Assembly (NCBI GenBank): GCA_964601275.1
Contig: CAZRMV010000004.1
Coordinates: forward strand, 62,001-126,000
DNA from: JAOZPE01 sp964601275
GTDB taxonomy: Bacteria > Krumholzibacteriota > Krumholzibacteriia > JAJRXK01
Reading direction: 5' to 3'
DNA length: 64,000 nucleotides
Positions within the stretch are counted from its first letter, which is position 1. Each line of letters opens with the position of its first letter. Positions 7,766 to 15,347 of this stretch are shown piece by piece. The translations under genes were made by a program, and so were the position numbers. A model generated the notes under the pieces. The model worked only from the letters and a program-made list of their open reading frames with translations, was not told the origin of the DNA and made no database searches.

Positions 7766-9285
7766 CACTCCACCTCCTTGGTGCCGCTTTTCGTTCCGGC
7801 TTCCGATGGATTGTCGGGAGGGACGACATCGGCGTCGGCCGGCTCCTTGAAGCCCATGGTGATGGCTCCGTTCTCGACCCGTCCGCCCTCGAACGCGGGA
7901 TCGCCGCGGTAGCCCAGGGCCTTCCAGTCGAGGCGGCCGTGGCCCGAGGGCGAATGGCATTCCTCGCACTGCACCAGCTTGTCCTTCGCCTGCACCATGT
8001 GCGCGAGCGGCCAGTACATCTCGGTGGACACCCACCCGTAGTGCCCGCTGTAGGGCAGGCCGTTGTGCTCACTGCCGATGCGCAGCGCGGTATCCCAGTC
8101 GAAGCGGGTCCAGTACCCCTGGGGACCCACGGTATTGGGCACCAGCAGGATCTTGTATTCGGTGTCGTAGGGTTGCTTGCCCCGGTGCACCTTGAAGGGC
8201 CAGATCTTGGCGGTCCCGTCGTGGTACTGCCCCAGCGGCCAATTCAATTGCACCGTTTCCCCGGGATTCTCGAGTTTCTGCCCCTTCAGGTACCGGCCGG
8301 AATGTCCGTTGTACCAGTAGTACTCTGGAACCACGTCCTTCTTGAACACGAAGCGACCCTTGGTCTTGGCGTAGACGTGATGGTCGGTGATCGGCAGGTC
8401 CTGCCCCGCCTGGGACCAGTCCCACATCAGTTTCGTCGGCTCGTCGATGGCCATGGTGGGAATGTGGCAGGTCTCGCAGGCCACGGCGTCGGTGTGCGCG
8501 TTCAGTCGCTCCTGTTTGTGCGGTTTCTCCGCGTGGCAGTCGGTACACGCGATGCGGTCGGTGTTGGCCACGTTCACGGACATCGAGCGCCCCTTGATGT
8601 CGTGGTCGACCGTCTTGTGACAGTCGATGCACCGGAAATCGTAGCGGCCCATGTGCACGTCGATCCGCTCGGTCGGGAAGTACATGCTTCCGTCGAGATC
8701 GCCGTGCTTGACCGCGTCCCCTCCCCCCCCACGGAAATGGCAGAAACCACAGTTCTGCCGCGTGGGCGCACCGACTCCCTGGGCCACTTTCATCAGGTCG
8801 ACACTGGACGCCACCTCTCCGGCGCCGTCCTCGGCCTTCTGGTAGGTGCCGGTATTGTCGTGGCAGATCAGGCAGTCGATGCGGGTGGCGTCCTGGAAGT
8901 CGAAGTCGTCATCCTTCCACCCATAGCCGGCATGGCAGGTGGTGCAGTGCTTCTCGTTGCTCTTGATCCCGATGCAGAAGTTGTTGATGACATTGGCTTT
9001 CCCGATTCTCTCCACCTTCCCGCCGGGCAGGTGGATCGTGTCGCCCTTCCAGGTCCAGTGGGTGGTCTTCATGAAGTCGCGCGCCTCCTTCTCGTGGCAC
9101 TTCAAGCAGGCCCGGGTCACCGACGAGCCGTCGGTGAAGGTCATGCCCTCGAAGAAGGTGGAATGATCGACATGGGCCGGAAGCCGGGGAACGCCGTCCC
9201 ACGGCGAATGCTCCTTCGCGCAACCGGCCGACAGGATGAGCGGCGTCACGGCCAGAAGAAGCCATCGGTGGTACTGGGAACGCAC
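7765..9285 (-). CDS. Octaheme c-type cytochrome lipoprotein, tetrathionate-reductase (OTR)-like
   Basis: The 506-residue protein has eight CXXCH motifs at residues 60-64, 114-118, 138-142, 179-183, 219-223, 247-251, 270-274 and 440-444. The region NNFCIGIKSNEKHCTTCHAG followed by YGWKDDDFDF resembles the octaheme tetrathionate reductase family, which reduces tetrathionate and, in vitro, nitrite or hydroxylamine. The start is a GTG at 9285 preceded by GGAGGATCCAGA, a strong ribosome-binding site. It gives a proper lipoprotein signal: hydrophobic LLLAVTPLILSAGC with lipobox Cys22. Longer in-frame ATG starts (9453, 9363) would bury that signal. As a lipoprotein it is anchored to a membrane and faces the periplasm or the cell surface. 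It is the first gene of the operon. Substrate is not proven; sulfur context (two YeeE genes) favours tetrathionate or thiosulfate. Confidence 0.87.
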   Translation of the reverse strand: MRSQYHRWLLLAVTPLILSAGCAKEHSPWDGVPRLPAHVDHSTFFEGMTFTDGSSVTRACLKCHEKEARDFMKTTHWTWKGDTIHLPGGKVERIGKANVINNFCIGIKSNEKHCTTCHAGYGWKDDDFDFQDATRIDCLICHDNTGTYQKAEDGAGEVASSVDLMKVAQGVGAPTRQNCGFCHFRGGGGDAVKHGDLDGSMYFPTERIDVHMGRYDFRCIDCHKTVDHDIKGRSMSVNVANTDRIACTDCHAEKPHKQERLNAHTDAVACETCHIPTMAIDEPTKLMWDWSQAGQDLPITDHHVYAKTKGRFVFKKDVVPEYYWYNGHSGRYLKGQKLENPGETVQLNWPLGQYHDGTAKIWPFKVHRGKQPYDTEYKILLVPNTVGPQGYWTRFDWDTALRIGSEHNGLPYSGHYGWVSTEMYWPLAHMVQAKDKLVQCEECHSPSGHGRLDWKALGYRGDPAFEGGRVENGAITMGFKEPADADVVPPDNPSEAGTKSGTKEVE

Positions 9286-9434
9286 TCTGGATCCTCCCCT
9301 CCAGGATGGGCCGCCCCCGCCGGGGGCGCCGCTCCATCGGGAATGCAACTGCCGGGGAACCATCGTTCCTCGAGGGGAAACCCCTTCGCCTTCCAAGGTA
9401 GACCGGAGCGGGATCCGTCCAAGGGCAAAATAAC

Positions 9435-9451
9435 GATCGTTTACGACGATC
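9435..9451. promoter_or_regulatory. Perfect 6-5-6 palindrome in the leader of the octaheme operon
   Basis: GATCGT and ACGATC flank TTACG. It lies 150 bases upstream of the GTG start of the octaheme gene and about 20 bases downstream of the predicted transcription start, where a repressor or anti-activator could act. It sits inside an AT-rich island (about 9430-9525) that stands out in a GC-rich chromosome. Confidence 0.35.
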
Positions 9452-9477
9452 ATGGCGAGATTTGGTCACTACAATGC

Positions 9478-9506
9478 CTTATTCAATCAAGTCTACAAAA
9501 TGTGAA
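9478..9506 (-). promoter_or_regulatory. Candidate sigma-70 promoter for the cytochrome/sulfur operon
   Basis: On the minus strand TTCACA (9506-9501, five of six bases of TTGACA) is followed after 17 bases by AATAAG (9483-9478, four of six of TATAAT). Transcription would start near 9471, leaving a 5' leader of about 185 bases. A TTGAT half-site and a TACAA/TTGTA inverted pair (9494-9514) overlap the element and could bind an FNR/CRP-type activator. This is pattern reading only. Confidence 0.4.
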
Positions 9507-9570
9507 CTGTTGTAAACGCCCGGGGCGCCGACATCGGAGGGGCGGATCCGCCCGCCGGGGGAAACGTGGT

Positions 9571-9819
9571 CTACTCGAGGGAGGACGAGCGCCGGTTCCA
9601 GCGCTCCCGGAGCAGGGCGTGCAGACGCCGTTGGAAGGCCTCCGGAAGGGGAAACGGCTCCTCCCCCCGGTAGAGCTGCACCGTGCCCTTGAGGTTGTCC
9701 ACCACGACCCGGCAGGGGTTGCACTTCTTCAGGTGCTCCTCGAACTCCCCGCAGATCTCCGGGGAGAGTTCCTCGGAAAGGTATTCGTTGAGCTGGTCGA
9801 GAAGCTCGGGGCAGTCCAT
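9571..9819 (-). CDS. Zinc-finger (ZAS/zf-HC2) anti-sigma factor
   Basis: This 82-residue soluble protein starts MDCPELLDQLNEYLSEELS and carries HLKKCNPC, the His-x3-Cys-x2-Cys zinc signature of anti-sigma factors that hold ECF sigma factors inactive. There is no transmembrane segment, so it is a cytoplasmic, possibly redox- or zinc-responsive anti-sigma factor of the RsrA/ChrR-like size class. GGGAG precedes the ATG at 9819 at good spacing; the longer in-frame reading upstream overlaps the sigma gene and is not needed. It lies 83 bases after the ECF sigma gene on the same strand, the usual arrangement. The cysteines may sense thiol stress or sulfur compounds, which would fit the adjacent sulfur-related operon; that link is inference. 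Confidence 0.85.
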   Translation of the reverse strand: MDCPELLDQLNEYLSEELSPEICGEFEEHLKKCNPCRVVVDNLKGTVQLYRGEEPFPLPEAFQRRLHALLRERWNRRSSSLE

Positions 9820-9902
9820 CCAGGTCTCCCTTCTTCCCGGTTGGATCCGCATGGACCCGACGGGGTTACGCGTGACGGTCGCATCCGGCCGGCACGCGCT
9901 CT

Positions 9903-10541
9903 TCACCTCGGCCCCGGCGGGTTCTCCGGCCAGGGAATCTGGTCTTCGGGCGCCCCGAAGCGCCGGGTGAGTTCCTCGCGCAGGGCCAGCCGAGCGCGGA
10001 GCAAGCGCACCTTCACGTTCCCGGGACGGATGCCGAGGATCTCGGCGGTCTCCTTCCCGCTGAACCCCTCGAGATCCCGCAACACGAACACCGCTCGATA
10101 GCTCTCGGGAAGCTGGGCCAGGGCTTCTTCCAGGTGCTCGCGGGTTTCTTGCAGATGCAGGAGATGCTCGGGCGACTCGCGCCAAGGCGCCACGAAGGCG
10201 GGAAACGCGGGGCGCAGCTCCTCCGGCGCTTCTTCCTCGTAAGGCTCCAGCGGCAATCCCTTGCGCTTGCGGAGGATCTTCAGCGCGTGGTTCGCGGTGA
10301 TCCGCGCCAGCCAGTGGCCGAAGGGACTGTCCCCGCGAAAGCCGTCCAGCTTCTCGATCGCGCTGAGGAATCCCTCCTGCACCGCCTCTTCCGCATCGTG
10401 CTCGTTGCGCAGGATGCGGCGGACCATGCGGTACAGCCGCGCCGAATGACGGTCGACCAGGGTTTCGAAGGCCCCATAGTCGCCCGCCCGGGCGCGTTCG
10501 ACCAGGGCGGCGTCGGGATCGTGGAGGACGTCAGAGGACAT
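9903..10541 (-). CDS. ECF-family RNA polymerase sigma factor (RpoE-like)
   Basis: The 212-residue protein has sigma region 2 (about residues 25-95: FETLVDRHSARLYRMV, then AEEAVQEGFLSAI and GHWLARITANHAL) and region 4 (about 150-200: LPESYRAVFVLRDLEGFSG, then EILGIRPGNVKVRLLRARL), separated by an acidic/proline linker. This is an ECF sigma factor that directs RNA polymerase to stress-type promoters. The start at 10541 places the conserved DPDAALVERARAGDYGAF segment near the N-terminus. No ribosome-binding site precedes it, and a TATACT element (10557-10552) lies only about 11 bases upstream, so the message may be nearly leaderless. A longer start is possible but would add a non-conserved tail. 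It is followed by its anti-sigma factor and then by the octaheme operon, all on the minus strand. Confidence 0.9.
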   Translation of the reverse strand: MSSDVLHDPDAALVERARAGDYGAFETLVDRHSARLYRMVRRILRNEHDAEEAVQEGFLSAIEKLDGFRGDSPFGHWLARITANHALKILRKRKGLPLEPYEEEAPEELRPAFPAFVAPWRESPEHLLHLQETREHLEEALAQLPESYRAVFVLRDLEGFSGKETAEILGIRPGNVKVRLLRARLALREELTRRFGAPEDQIPWPENPPGPR

Positions 10542-10676
10542 GGCGGTTCCGAGTATATGGGGCTGTGGCCGCAGGTTGTAACCGGCCGGCAAACCTGATA
10601 TGATGTCCTTGGCCGCATCCATGCTTCCCACCTGACCGCAGGGGTGACGGCCCCTCTTCCTCGGAGATCTCGCATC

Positions 10677-10696
10677 GGGGGTATGGCAATACCCCC
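10677..10696. promoter_or_regulatory. Perfect 8-4-8 palindrome just upstream of a small secreted-protein gene
   Basis: GGGGGTAT and ATACCCCC flank GGCA, ending 14 bases before the ATG at 10711. It can be a DNA operator or an RNA hairpin directly 5' of the ribosome-binding site AAAGGAAGGA. It lies in the divergent region between the ECF sigma gene and the secreted-protein/metalloprotease pair. The GGGGTAT/ATACCCC halves recall sites of CsoR-type metal sensors, but their order is inverted relative to those sites. Confidence 0.45.
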
Positions 10697-10710
10697 TCGG
10701 AAAGGAAGGA

Positions 10711-11190
10711 ATGATGCCCAAGACACGTGTGCGGACCTCGCACAGGCTCCTCGCAGTCTGGCTGCCAGTCGCCGCATTGACCCTCGTCATCGCAACCCTC
10801 CCCGATCCCACCCATCTCTCCCCCGCCACCCCGGCGACTCCCGCGATCGCGATGGGAACGCATTCGATGCGCGCCTATCTCGACCCCGAGACCGGCACCT
10901 TGGGTTCGATGCCCACCGCTACCACCCTTTCCGCCAAGAGCCTCGATCCGGCCCTGAGCCGCTCGAGTGAAGGGCTCGTCCAGAAGACCCTGCCCGATGG
11001 CACGGTGATGGTCGATCTCCAGGGGCGTTTCCAGAACGCCAGCCTCGCCCACCTCGACACCGACGGCGCGGTGCAAGTCATCTGCACCGAAGACGCATCC
11101 TGCGCCCACCGCTTCCTCGAAGGAAAGGACGGGGCAACCCACACCTTCTCGCGACCGGCTGTTTCCCCCCGCCGAGCGGAGGTGAAGTGA
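10711..11190 (+). CDS. Small secreted protein of unknown function paired with a metalloprotease
   Basis: The 159-residue protein has a basic N-terminus and a hydrophobic segment (LLAVWLPVAALTLVIATL) consistent with a signal peptide or signal anchor. The mature part contains MRAYLDPETGTLG, a motif I associate with a group of small secreted bacterial proteins of the same type, followed by a compact domain DGTVMVDLQGRFQNASLAHL and a cysteine pair (VICTEDASCAHR). No enzyme motif is visible. It ends one base before the metalloprotease gene begins, so the two are translationally coupled. A secreted chaperone, inhibitor or substrate of that protease is possible but unproven. A second ATG at 10714 has slightly better spacing from the ribosome-binding site. 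Confidence 0.65.
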   Translation: MMPKTRVRTSHRLLAVWLPVAALTLVIATLPDPTHLSPATPATPAIAMGTHSMRAYLDPETGTLGSMPTATTLSAKSLDPALSRSSEGLVQKTLPDGTVMVDLQGRFQNASLAHLDTDGAVQVICTEDASCAHRFLEGKDGATHTFSRPAVSPRRAEVK

Positions 11191-11191
11191 G

Positions 11192-12880
11192 ATGCGGCGA
11201 CTGTTTCCATTCTTCGTGATCGCCCTGCTGCTTGCGACCTCGGCCCACGCGGCGAACATCGTCATCATCAACAACGACGCCGCCGGCGAGGGATTCAACG
11301 ATCCCACCCCGGCTTCCCCGGTGGGCGGCAACCCCGGAACCACCATCGGCCAGCAGAGACTGAACGTCTTCCAGCATGCGGCCGATCTCTGGGGAGCCAT
11401 CCTTCCCTCGAACATCACCATCCGGGTGTTGTCGAACTTCGACCCCTTGAGCTGTGACGCCAACAGCGCGGTGCTGGGTAGCGCCGGTCCGATGACGGTT
11501 TTCCGCGACTTCACCAACGCGGAGTTCCCCGGTACATGGTATCACTCGGCCCTTGCCGACAAGCAGGCCAACCAGGATCTCGACCCGCCGGGCAACGACA
11601 TCAGCGCCACCTTCAACAGCAGCGTCGACAACAACAACAACTGCCTGAACGGAACCAACTGGTACTACGGATTCGACGGCAACGAAGGCGGAGACGTCGA
11701 GCTTCTGACCGTTGTGTTGCACGAGCTGGCGCACGGGCTCGGGTTCGCCGAATTCGTCGACCACTCCACCGGGCAGCTTTTCAATGGCCTCCCCGATGTC
11801 TACAGCCGGTTCCTCTACGATGAGACCGTGCAGAAGACCTGGCCGCAGATGACCAATGCCCAGCGCGCCTCCTCGGCGGTCAACACCGGAAACCTGGTCT
11901 GGAACGGCTTCGCGGCCAACTTTGCGGCCCAGAGCTTCCTGGAGGCGCCGCCCGTGGTGGTGATCTCCGCGCCCGCCGCGATCGCCGGCACCTTGACCCA
12001 GGTGGGGACGGCGAGTTTCGGCCCCAGCGTGAATTCCTCGCCGGTGAGCGGCGAGGTGGTCCTGGTCGATGATGGTACCGGTACGACCAGCGATGGTTGC
12101 GAGCCGCTGATCAACGGCGGCGTGGTGGCGGGCCGGATCGCCCTGATCGACCGCGGCTCATGCACCTTCGCCAGCAAGGTGCTCAATGCCCAGAACGCCG
12201 GGGCCATCGGGGTCCTCATCGCCAACAACACCACCGGGGTGATCAACATGGCGGGCTCCGATCCAAGCATCACCATCCCCACCCTGATGATCACCCAGGC
12301 CGACGGAAACAACATCAAGAGCCAGCTCAACCTGGGCCAGACCGTCCTGGTGTCGATGCAGGGCGACCCGGGATCGCTGGCGGGGACCAGCGCCGGGACC
12401 GGACAACTCCTGGTCTACACTCCCAATCCGCTGCAACCGGGATCGTCGATCTCGCACTGGGACGTCAGCGCGAGCCCGAACCTGCTCATGGAACCGGCGA
12501 TCAACAGCGATCTGCACGACAACGTCGATCTGACCCGCTACCACTTCGAGGACATCGGATGGTTCGACCAGAGGGTGACCGCGACGCCGGACATCCCCGC
12601 GGCGCGGACCGCCCTGTTGGGCAACCACCCGAATCCCTTCAATCCCAAGACGACCATCCGCTTCCAGCTGGCCCGCAGTGGTGAAGTGCGCCTGGACATC
12701 TTCGATGCCTCCGGCCGCCTCGTCCGTCACCTGACCCGCGAGACCATGGACGCCGGACCGCACGCGGTCCAGTGGGACGGCCGCAGCGATGAAGGCGAGA
12801 CCGTCGCCTCCGGCGTCTACCACTACCGCCTGCAGGCCGGCAACGACGTGGTCAGCGACCGGATGGTGCTCTTGAAGTAG
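11192..12880 (+). CDS. Secreted PA-domain zinc metalloprotease with C-terminal FlgD-like sorting domain
   Basis: The 562-residue protein has a signal peptide (LFPFFVIALLLATSAHA). The zinc-protease motif HELAHGLGF lies at residues 177-185: H177 and H181 bind zinc and E178 is catalytic. The third metzincin ligand position is E187 rather than His. A protease-associated (PA) domain occupies about residues 250-400 (GRIALIDRGSCTFASKV, then AGAIGVLIANN). The last about 95 residues form a FlgD-Ig/Por-like domain starting NHPNPFNPKTTIRF and ending GVYHYRLQAGNDVVSDRMVL, like terminal domains that mark secreted proteins in FCB-group bacteria. It is coupled to the small secreted protein before it and divergent from an ECF sigma gene. 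It probably degrades extracellular protein. Confidence 0.85.
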   Translation: MRRLFPFFVIALLLATSAHAANIVIINNDAAGEGFNDPTPASPVGGNPGTTIGQQRLNVFQHAADLWGAILPSNITIRVLSNFDPLSCDANSAVLGSAGPMTVFRDFTNAEFPGTWYHSALADKQANQDLDPPGNDISATFNSSVDNNNNCLNGTNWYYGFDGNEGGDVELLTVVLHELAHGLGFAEFVDHSTGQLFNGLPDVYSRFLYDETVQKTWPQMTNAQRASSAVNTGNLVWNGFAANFAAQSFLEAPPVVVISAPAAIAGTLTQVGTASFGPSVNSSPVSGEVVLVDDGTGTTSDGCEPLINGGVVAGRIALIDRGSCTFASKVLNAQNAGAIGVLIANNTTGVINMAGSDPSITIPTLMITQADGNNIKSQLNLGQTVLVSMQGDPGSLAGTSAGTGQLLVYTPNPLQPGSSISHWDVSASPNLLMEPAINSDLHDNVDLTRYHFEDIGWFDQRVTATPDIPAARTALLGNHPNPFNPKTTIRFQLARSGEVRLDIFDASGRLVRHLTRETMDAGPHAVQWDGRSDEGETVASGVYHYRLQAGNDVVSDRMVLLK

Positions 12881-12912
12881 TCGGATCGAATCTCCACCGT
12901 CCCTAAGACCCC

Positions 12913-12950
12913 AAGCGCCCGGCTGTCGACCCAAGGACGGCCGGGCGTTT
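12913..12950 (+). terminator. Strong intrinsic terminator after the metalloprotease gene
   Basis: AAGCGCCCGGCTGTC pairs with GACGGCCGGGCGTTT to give a 15-bp stem (two G-U pairs) around an 8-base loop. It begins 32 bases after the metalloprotease stop. The stem ends in TTT followed by CC. It separates this unit from the histone-deacetylase-like gene 31 bases on. Confidence 0.75.
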
Positions 12951-12980
12951 CCCTGGTCCTTTCCGCTTGGGGGGAACGGC

Positions 12981-14804
12981 ATGACCGTCTGGATCCAGAG
13001 ACTTGCGCAGGCCGCATCACGCCAGTGGCGCAGCCTGCGCCGCTTCGGCCGGCGGCGGGGAATCCGGGTGGTCTTCCACCCTCTCTACTGCGCCGCTCCC
13101 ACCCTCCTTCCCGTCATCGACACCCAACGGGCCCGCAACATCCTGGCCTTCCTCGTCACCGAGAAGCTCGTCCGGCGCCACGAGGTCCTGCGGCCCCGCC
13201 GGGTGCGCATGGACCGGCTGCGGCGGGTCCACACCGAGGTCTATCTCGACGCCCTCACCCGACGGGACGCCCTCACCCCGATCTACGGGGTCGGGATCGC
13301 CGACCGCAATCGCGACCGTCTCATCAGCGTGCATCGGAGCATGGCCGGAGGAACCCTCCTGGCCGCCCTGGAGGCCTCCGAAAGCGGCGACATCCTCCTG
13401 AACCTGGGCGGGGGCTTCCACCACGCGCACCGGGATCGCGGAGAAGGGTTCTGCATCTTCAACGACATCGCCCTGGCGGTCGACCTGCTGCGAGGCCGCG
13501 GGCTGCGGGGAAACCTCCTTGTCGTCGATCTCGACCTGCACGATGGCGACGGCACCCGATCCTTCTTCGCCGAAGACGAGTCCGTCTTCACCTTCTCCCT
13601 GCACAACCACGACCTGGACCACGATGCGGCGGTCGGCAACCGCTCGATCGCCCTGGGAGCGGGGGTTGGCGATGAGCTCCTGATGGAAACCCTGCGCCGC
13701 CATCTTCCGCCGCTGGTGGAGCGCCTGGAACCATCGCTCGTGTTCTACATCGCCGGGGTCGATCCCGCCCACGACGACAAGCTGGGCAACTGGGAGATCA
13801 GCTCCCAAGGGATGCAAGAGAGGGATCGTTTCGTGGTGGAGCTGATGCGGGAGAGGAATCCCCCGGTCCCCATGGTGATCCTCCTGGGCGGGGGATACGG
13901 GCCGGGAGCATGGCGTTACACCGCGCGCTTCGCCTCGTGGCTCTTCGCCGGAAAGGTGGTCGAGCCGGCGGGCGCGTCCACCGCGGCGCTCGAATACTAC
14001 CGGCGGCTGACCCGCTTCCTGCAGTCCGGGGCCAAGCGCCCGCCGATTCGGGGAGAATCCGAAGCGGACTGGACCTTGGGACCGGAGGACCTGCCCGGGC
14101 ACATCCAGCCTCGCCCGCATCTGTTGCTGGGCCGTTACAGTCTCTACGGGATCGAACTGATGGCCGACCGCTACGGCCTGTTGGAAGCGTTGCGCCGACG
14201 CGGGTTCGGCCGCCTGCGCTTCGACTTCGACCTGGACAATCCGGCCGGTCAGACCGTCCGCCTGCTGGAGGGCGAAGACCGCGCAGTGTTGGTGGAGTTG
14301 CGATTGGCCCGGGACCCCCACACCCTGCGCGACGCCACCCTCCTGCGGATCGAATGGCTGCTCCTCCAGAATCCCCGGGCGGAATTCGACGAACACCACC
14401 CACCCCTGCCGGGGCAGAAGCATCCCGGCCTGGGCCTCTTGCGCGACATCGTTTCCCTGTTGATCCTCGCCTGCCAGGATCTGCAGTTCGACGGAGTGGT
14501 CTTCGCCCCGGCGCATTACCACATCGCGGTGCAGACCGAGCGCATCTTCCACTTCCTGAATCCCCGCGACGAGGCGGTCTTCCTGGATCTGCAGAAGGCC
14601 CTGTCCGGCCTCTCCCTTCCTGAAGCCAGCCGCCGGGTCGAGGAAGGAAGGGTGCGGTGGAGGAAGAGCGGAAAGATCTATTGCTGGAATCCCCAGCCCA
14701 TGCTCCTGCCGGTGGGGCATCGGCTGCGCCGGAAGTGGCCCGGCAAGGACTACGCGCGCCAGGTCGCGCGCGAACGGAAGGACGATCGCTTCGAGCTGGT
14801 CTGA
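12981..14804 (+). CDS. Histone-deacetylase-superfamily hydrolase with a long C-terminal extension
   Basis: Residues about 30-335 of this 607-residue protein form an arginase/deacetylase-fold domain of the HDAC/acetoin-utilisation type. Visible are the tandem catalytic histidines in GGGFHHAHRD (H147-H148), the zinc ligands in VVDLDLHDGDG (D185, H187), a third ligand in AGVDPAHDDKLG (D261) and LLGGGYGPGAW with the active-site tyrosine Y306. Bacterial members deacetylate acetylpolyamines, acetyl-lysine or other amides. The C-terminal about 250 residues (from LGRYSLYGIELMADRYGLLE) have no motif I recognise and are rich in charged residues. No signal peptide is clear, though the first 28 residues are very basic. 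It stands alone between a terminator and a convergent lipoprotein gene. Substrate unknown. Confidence 0.8.
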   Translation: MTVWIQRLAQAASRQWRSLRRFGRRRGIRVVFHPLYCAAPTLLPVIDTQRARNILAFLVTEKLVRRHEVLRPRRVRMDRLRRVHTEVYLDALTRRDALTPIYGVGIADRNRDRLISVHRSMAGGTLLAALEASESGDILLNLGGGFHHAHRDRGEGFCIFNDIALAVDLLRGRGLRGNLLVVDLDLHDGDGTRSFFAEDESVFTFSLHNHDLDHDAAVGNRSIALGAGVGDELLMETLRRHLPPLVERLEPSLVFYIAGVDPAHDDKLGNWEISSQGMQERDRFVVELMRERNPPVPMVILLGGGYGPGAWRYTARFASWLFAGKVVEPAGASTAALEYYRRLTRFLQSGAKRPPIRGESEADWTLGPEDLPGHIQPRPHLLLGRYSLYGIELMADRYGLLEALRRRGFGRLRFDFDLDNPAGQTVRLLEGEDRAVLVELRLARDPHTLRDATLLRIEWLLLQNPRAEFDEHHPPLPGQKHPGLGLLRDIVSLLILACQDLQFDGVVFAPAHYHIAVQTERIFHFLNPRDEAVFLDLQKALSGLSLPEASRRVEEGRVRWRKSGKIYCWNPQPMLLPVGHRLRRKWPGKDYARQVARERKDDRFELV

Positions 14805-14837
14805 AGGCAGCGGCGTTCCCGCGCCCGGCCGGCGGGG

Positions 14838-15299
14838 TCACTCCTCCAGGCGCAACTCCAGCTCGTGCCGGCGCGCGTGCTCGAGGTCGCGCTGCTCCAG
14901 GCGGATGAGTCCGCCCCGGCCGGTCTGGACCTCGAACGGCCCCTGCAGGATCAGGGTCCAGTCGAAATCGGCGGTGTGGTTGGCGGTGTCCTCCAGGATG
15001 AGCCGATCCCCTTCGATGCGATAACGGCCCGAACCCGCGGGCGGCAGATGCCGGAAATCGCCTTCGATCCGGTACCGCCCGTCGCGGAAGTCCATCCACA
15101 CCTCCCCCGCGTGCCGCACCTGCTCATTGGTGCCGTCGTGTTCGGTGCGCCAGTAGGTGCCGTGATACCGCCCTTCCAAGCGAAGGGGCGGAGAGATCGC
15201 CCCTTCTTCCCGGTAGCTCGCAGCGCAGCCCGAAAGCGTCACCGCCGAGATCACCGCCAACACGAGCATCCCGGTGAAACCCTTCAGATCCCGCTTCAT
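14838..15299 (-). CDS. Small lipoprotein of unknown function
   Basis: The 153-residue protein has a lipoprotein signal peptide with lipobox LSGC (hydrophobic GMLVLAVISAVTLSGC), so it is lipid-anchored after cleavage at Cys25. The mature part is a single domain with beta-strand-like alternation and repeated RYRIEGD segments (YRIEGDFRHLPPAGSGRYRIEGDRLILED), resembling small lipocalin-like or copper-resistance NlpE-like beta barrels. No conserved catalytic residues can be pointed to. It is convergent with the HDAC-like gene and lies 48 bases downstream of another envelope-protein gene on the same strand. Confidence 0.65.
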   Translation of the reverse strand: MKRDLKGFTGMLVLAVISAVTLSGCAASYREEGAISPPLRLEGRYHGTYWRTEHDGTNEQVRHAGEVWMDFRDGRYRIEGDFRHLPPAGSGRYRIEGDRLILEDTANHTADFDWTLILQGPFEVQTGRGGLIRLEQRDLEHARRHELELRLEE

Positions 15300-15347
15300 C
15301 GCGTTCCTTTCTCCTGGGACCTTCCTCGCCCCGGTTCCGGGGGAATC

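Noticed and set aside
7765..9453. An upstream ATG start for the octaheme gene at 9453 or 9363
   Set aside because: Both would put 26-56 residues before the lipoprotein signal peptide, and the GTG at 9285 has a strong GGAGG and gives a correct lipobox.
9540..9553. GGGCGGATCCGCCC as a terminator of the anti-sigma gene
   Set aside because: It is a perfect palindrome, but with a 4-base loop GATC, only five stem pairs and no T-run. The call would be guesswork.
10677..10696. A CsoR-type copper operator
   Set aside because: The half-sites are in the reverse order (G-run outside, TAT inside) compared with CsoR sites, and no csoR gene is in the window. Kept only as an unnamed palindrome.
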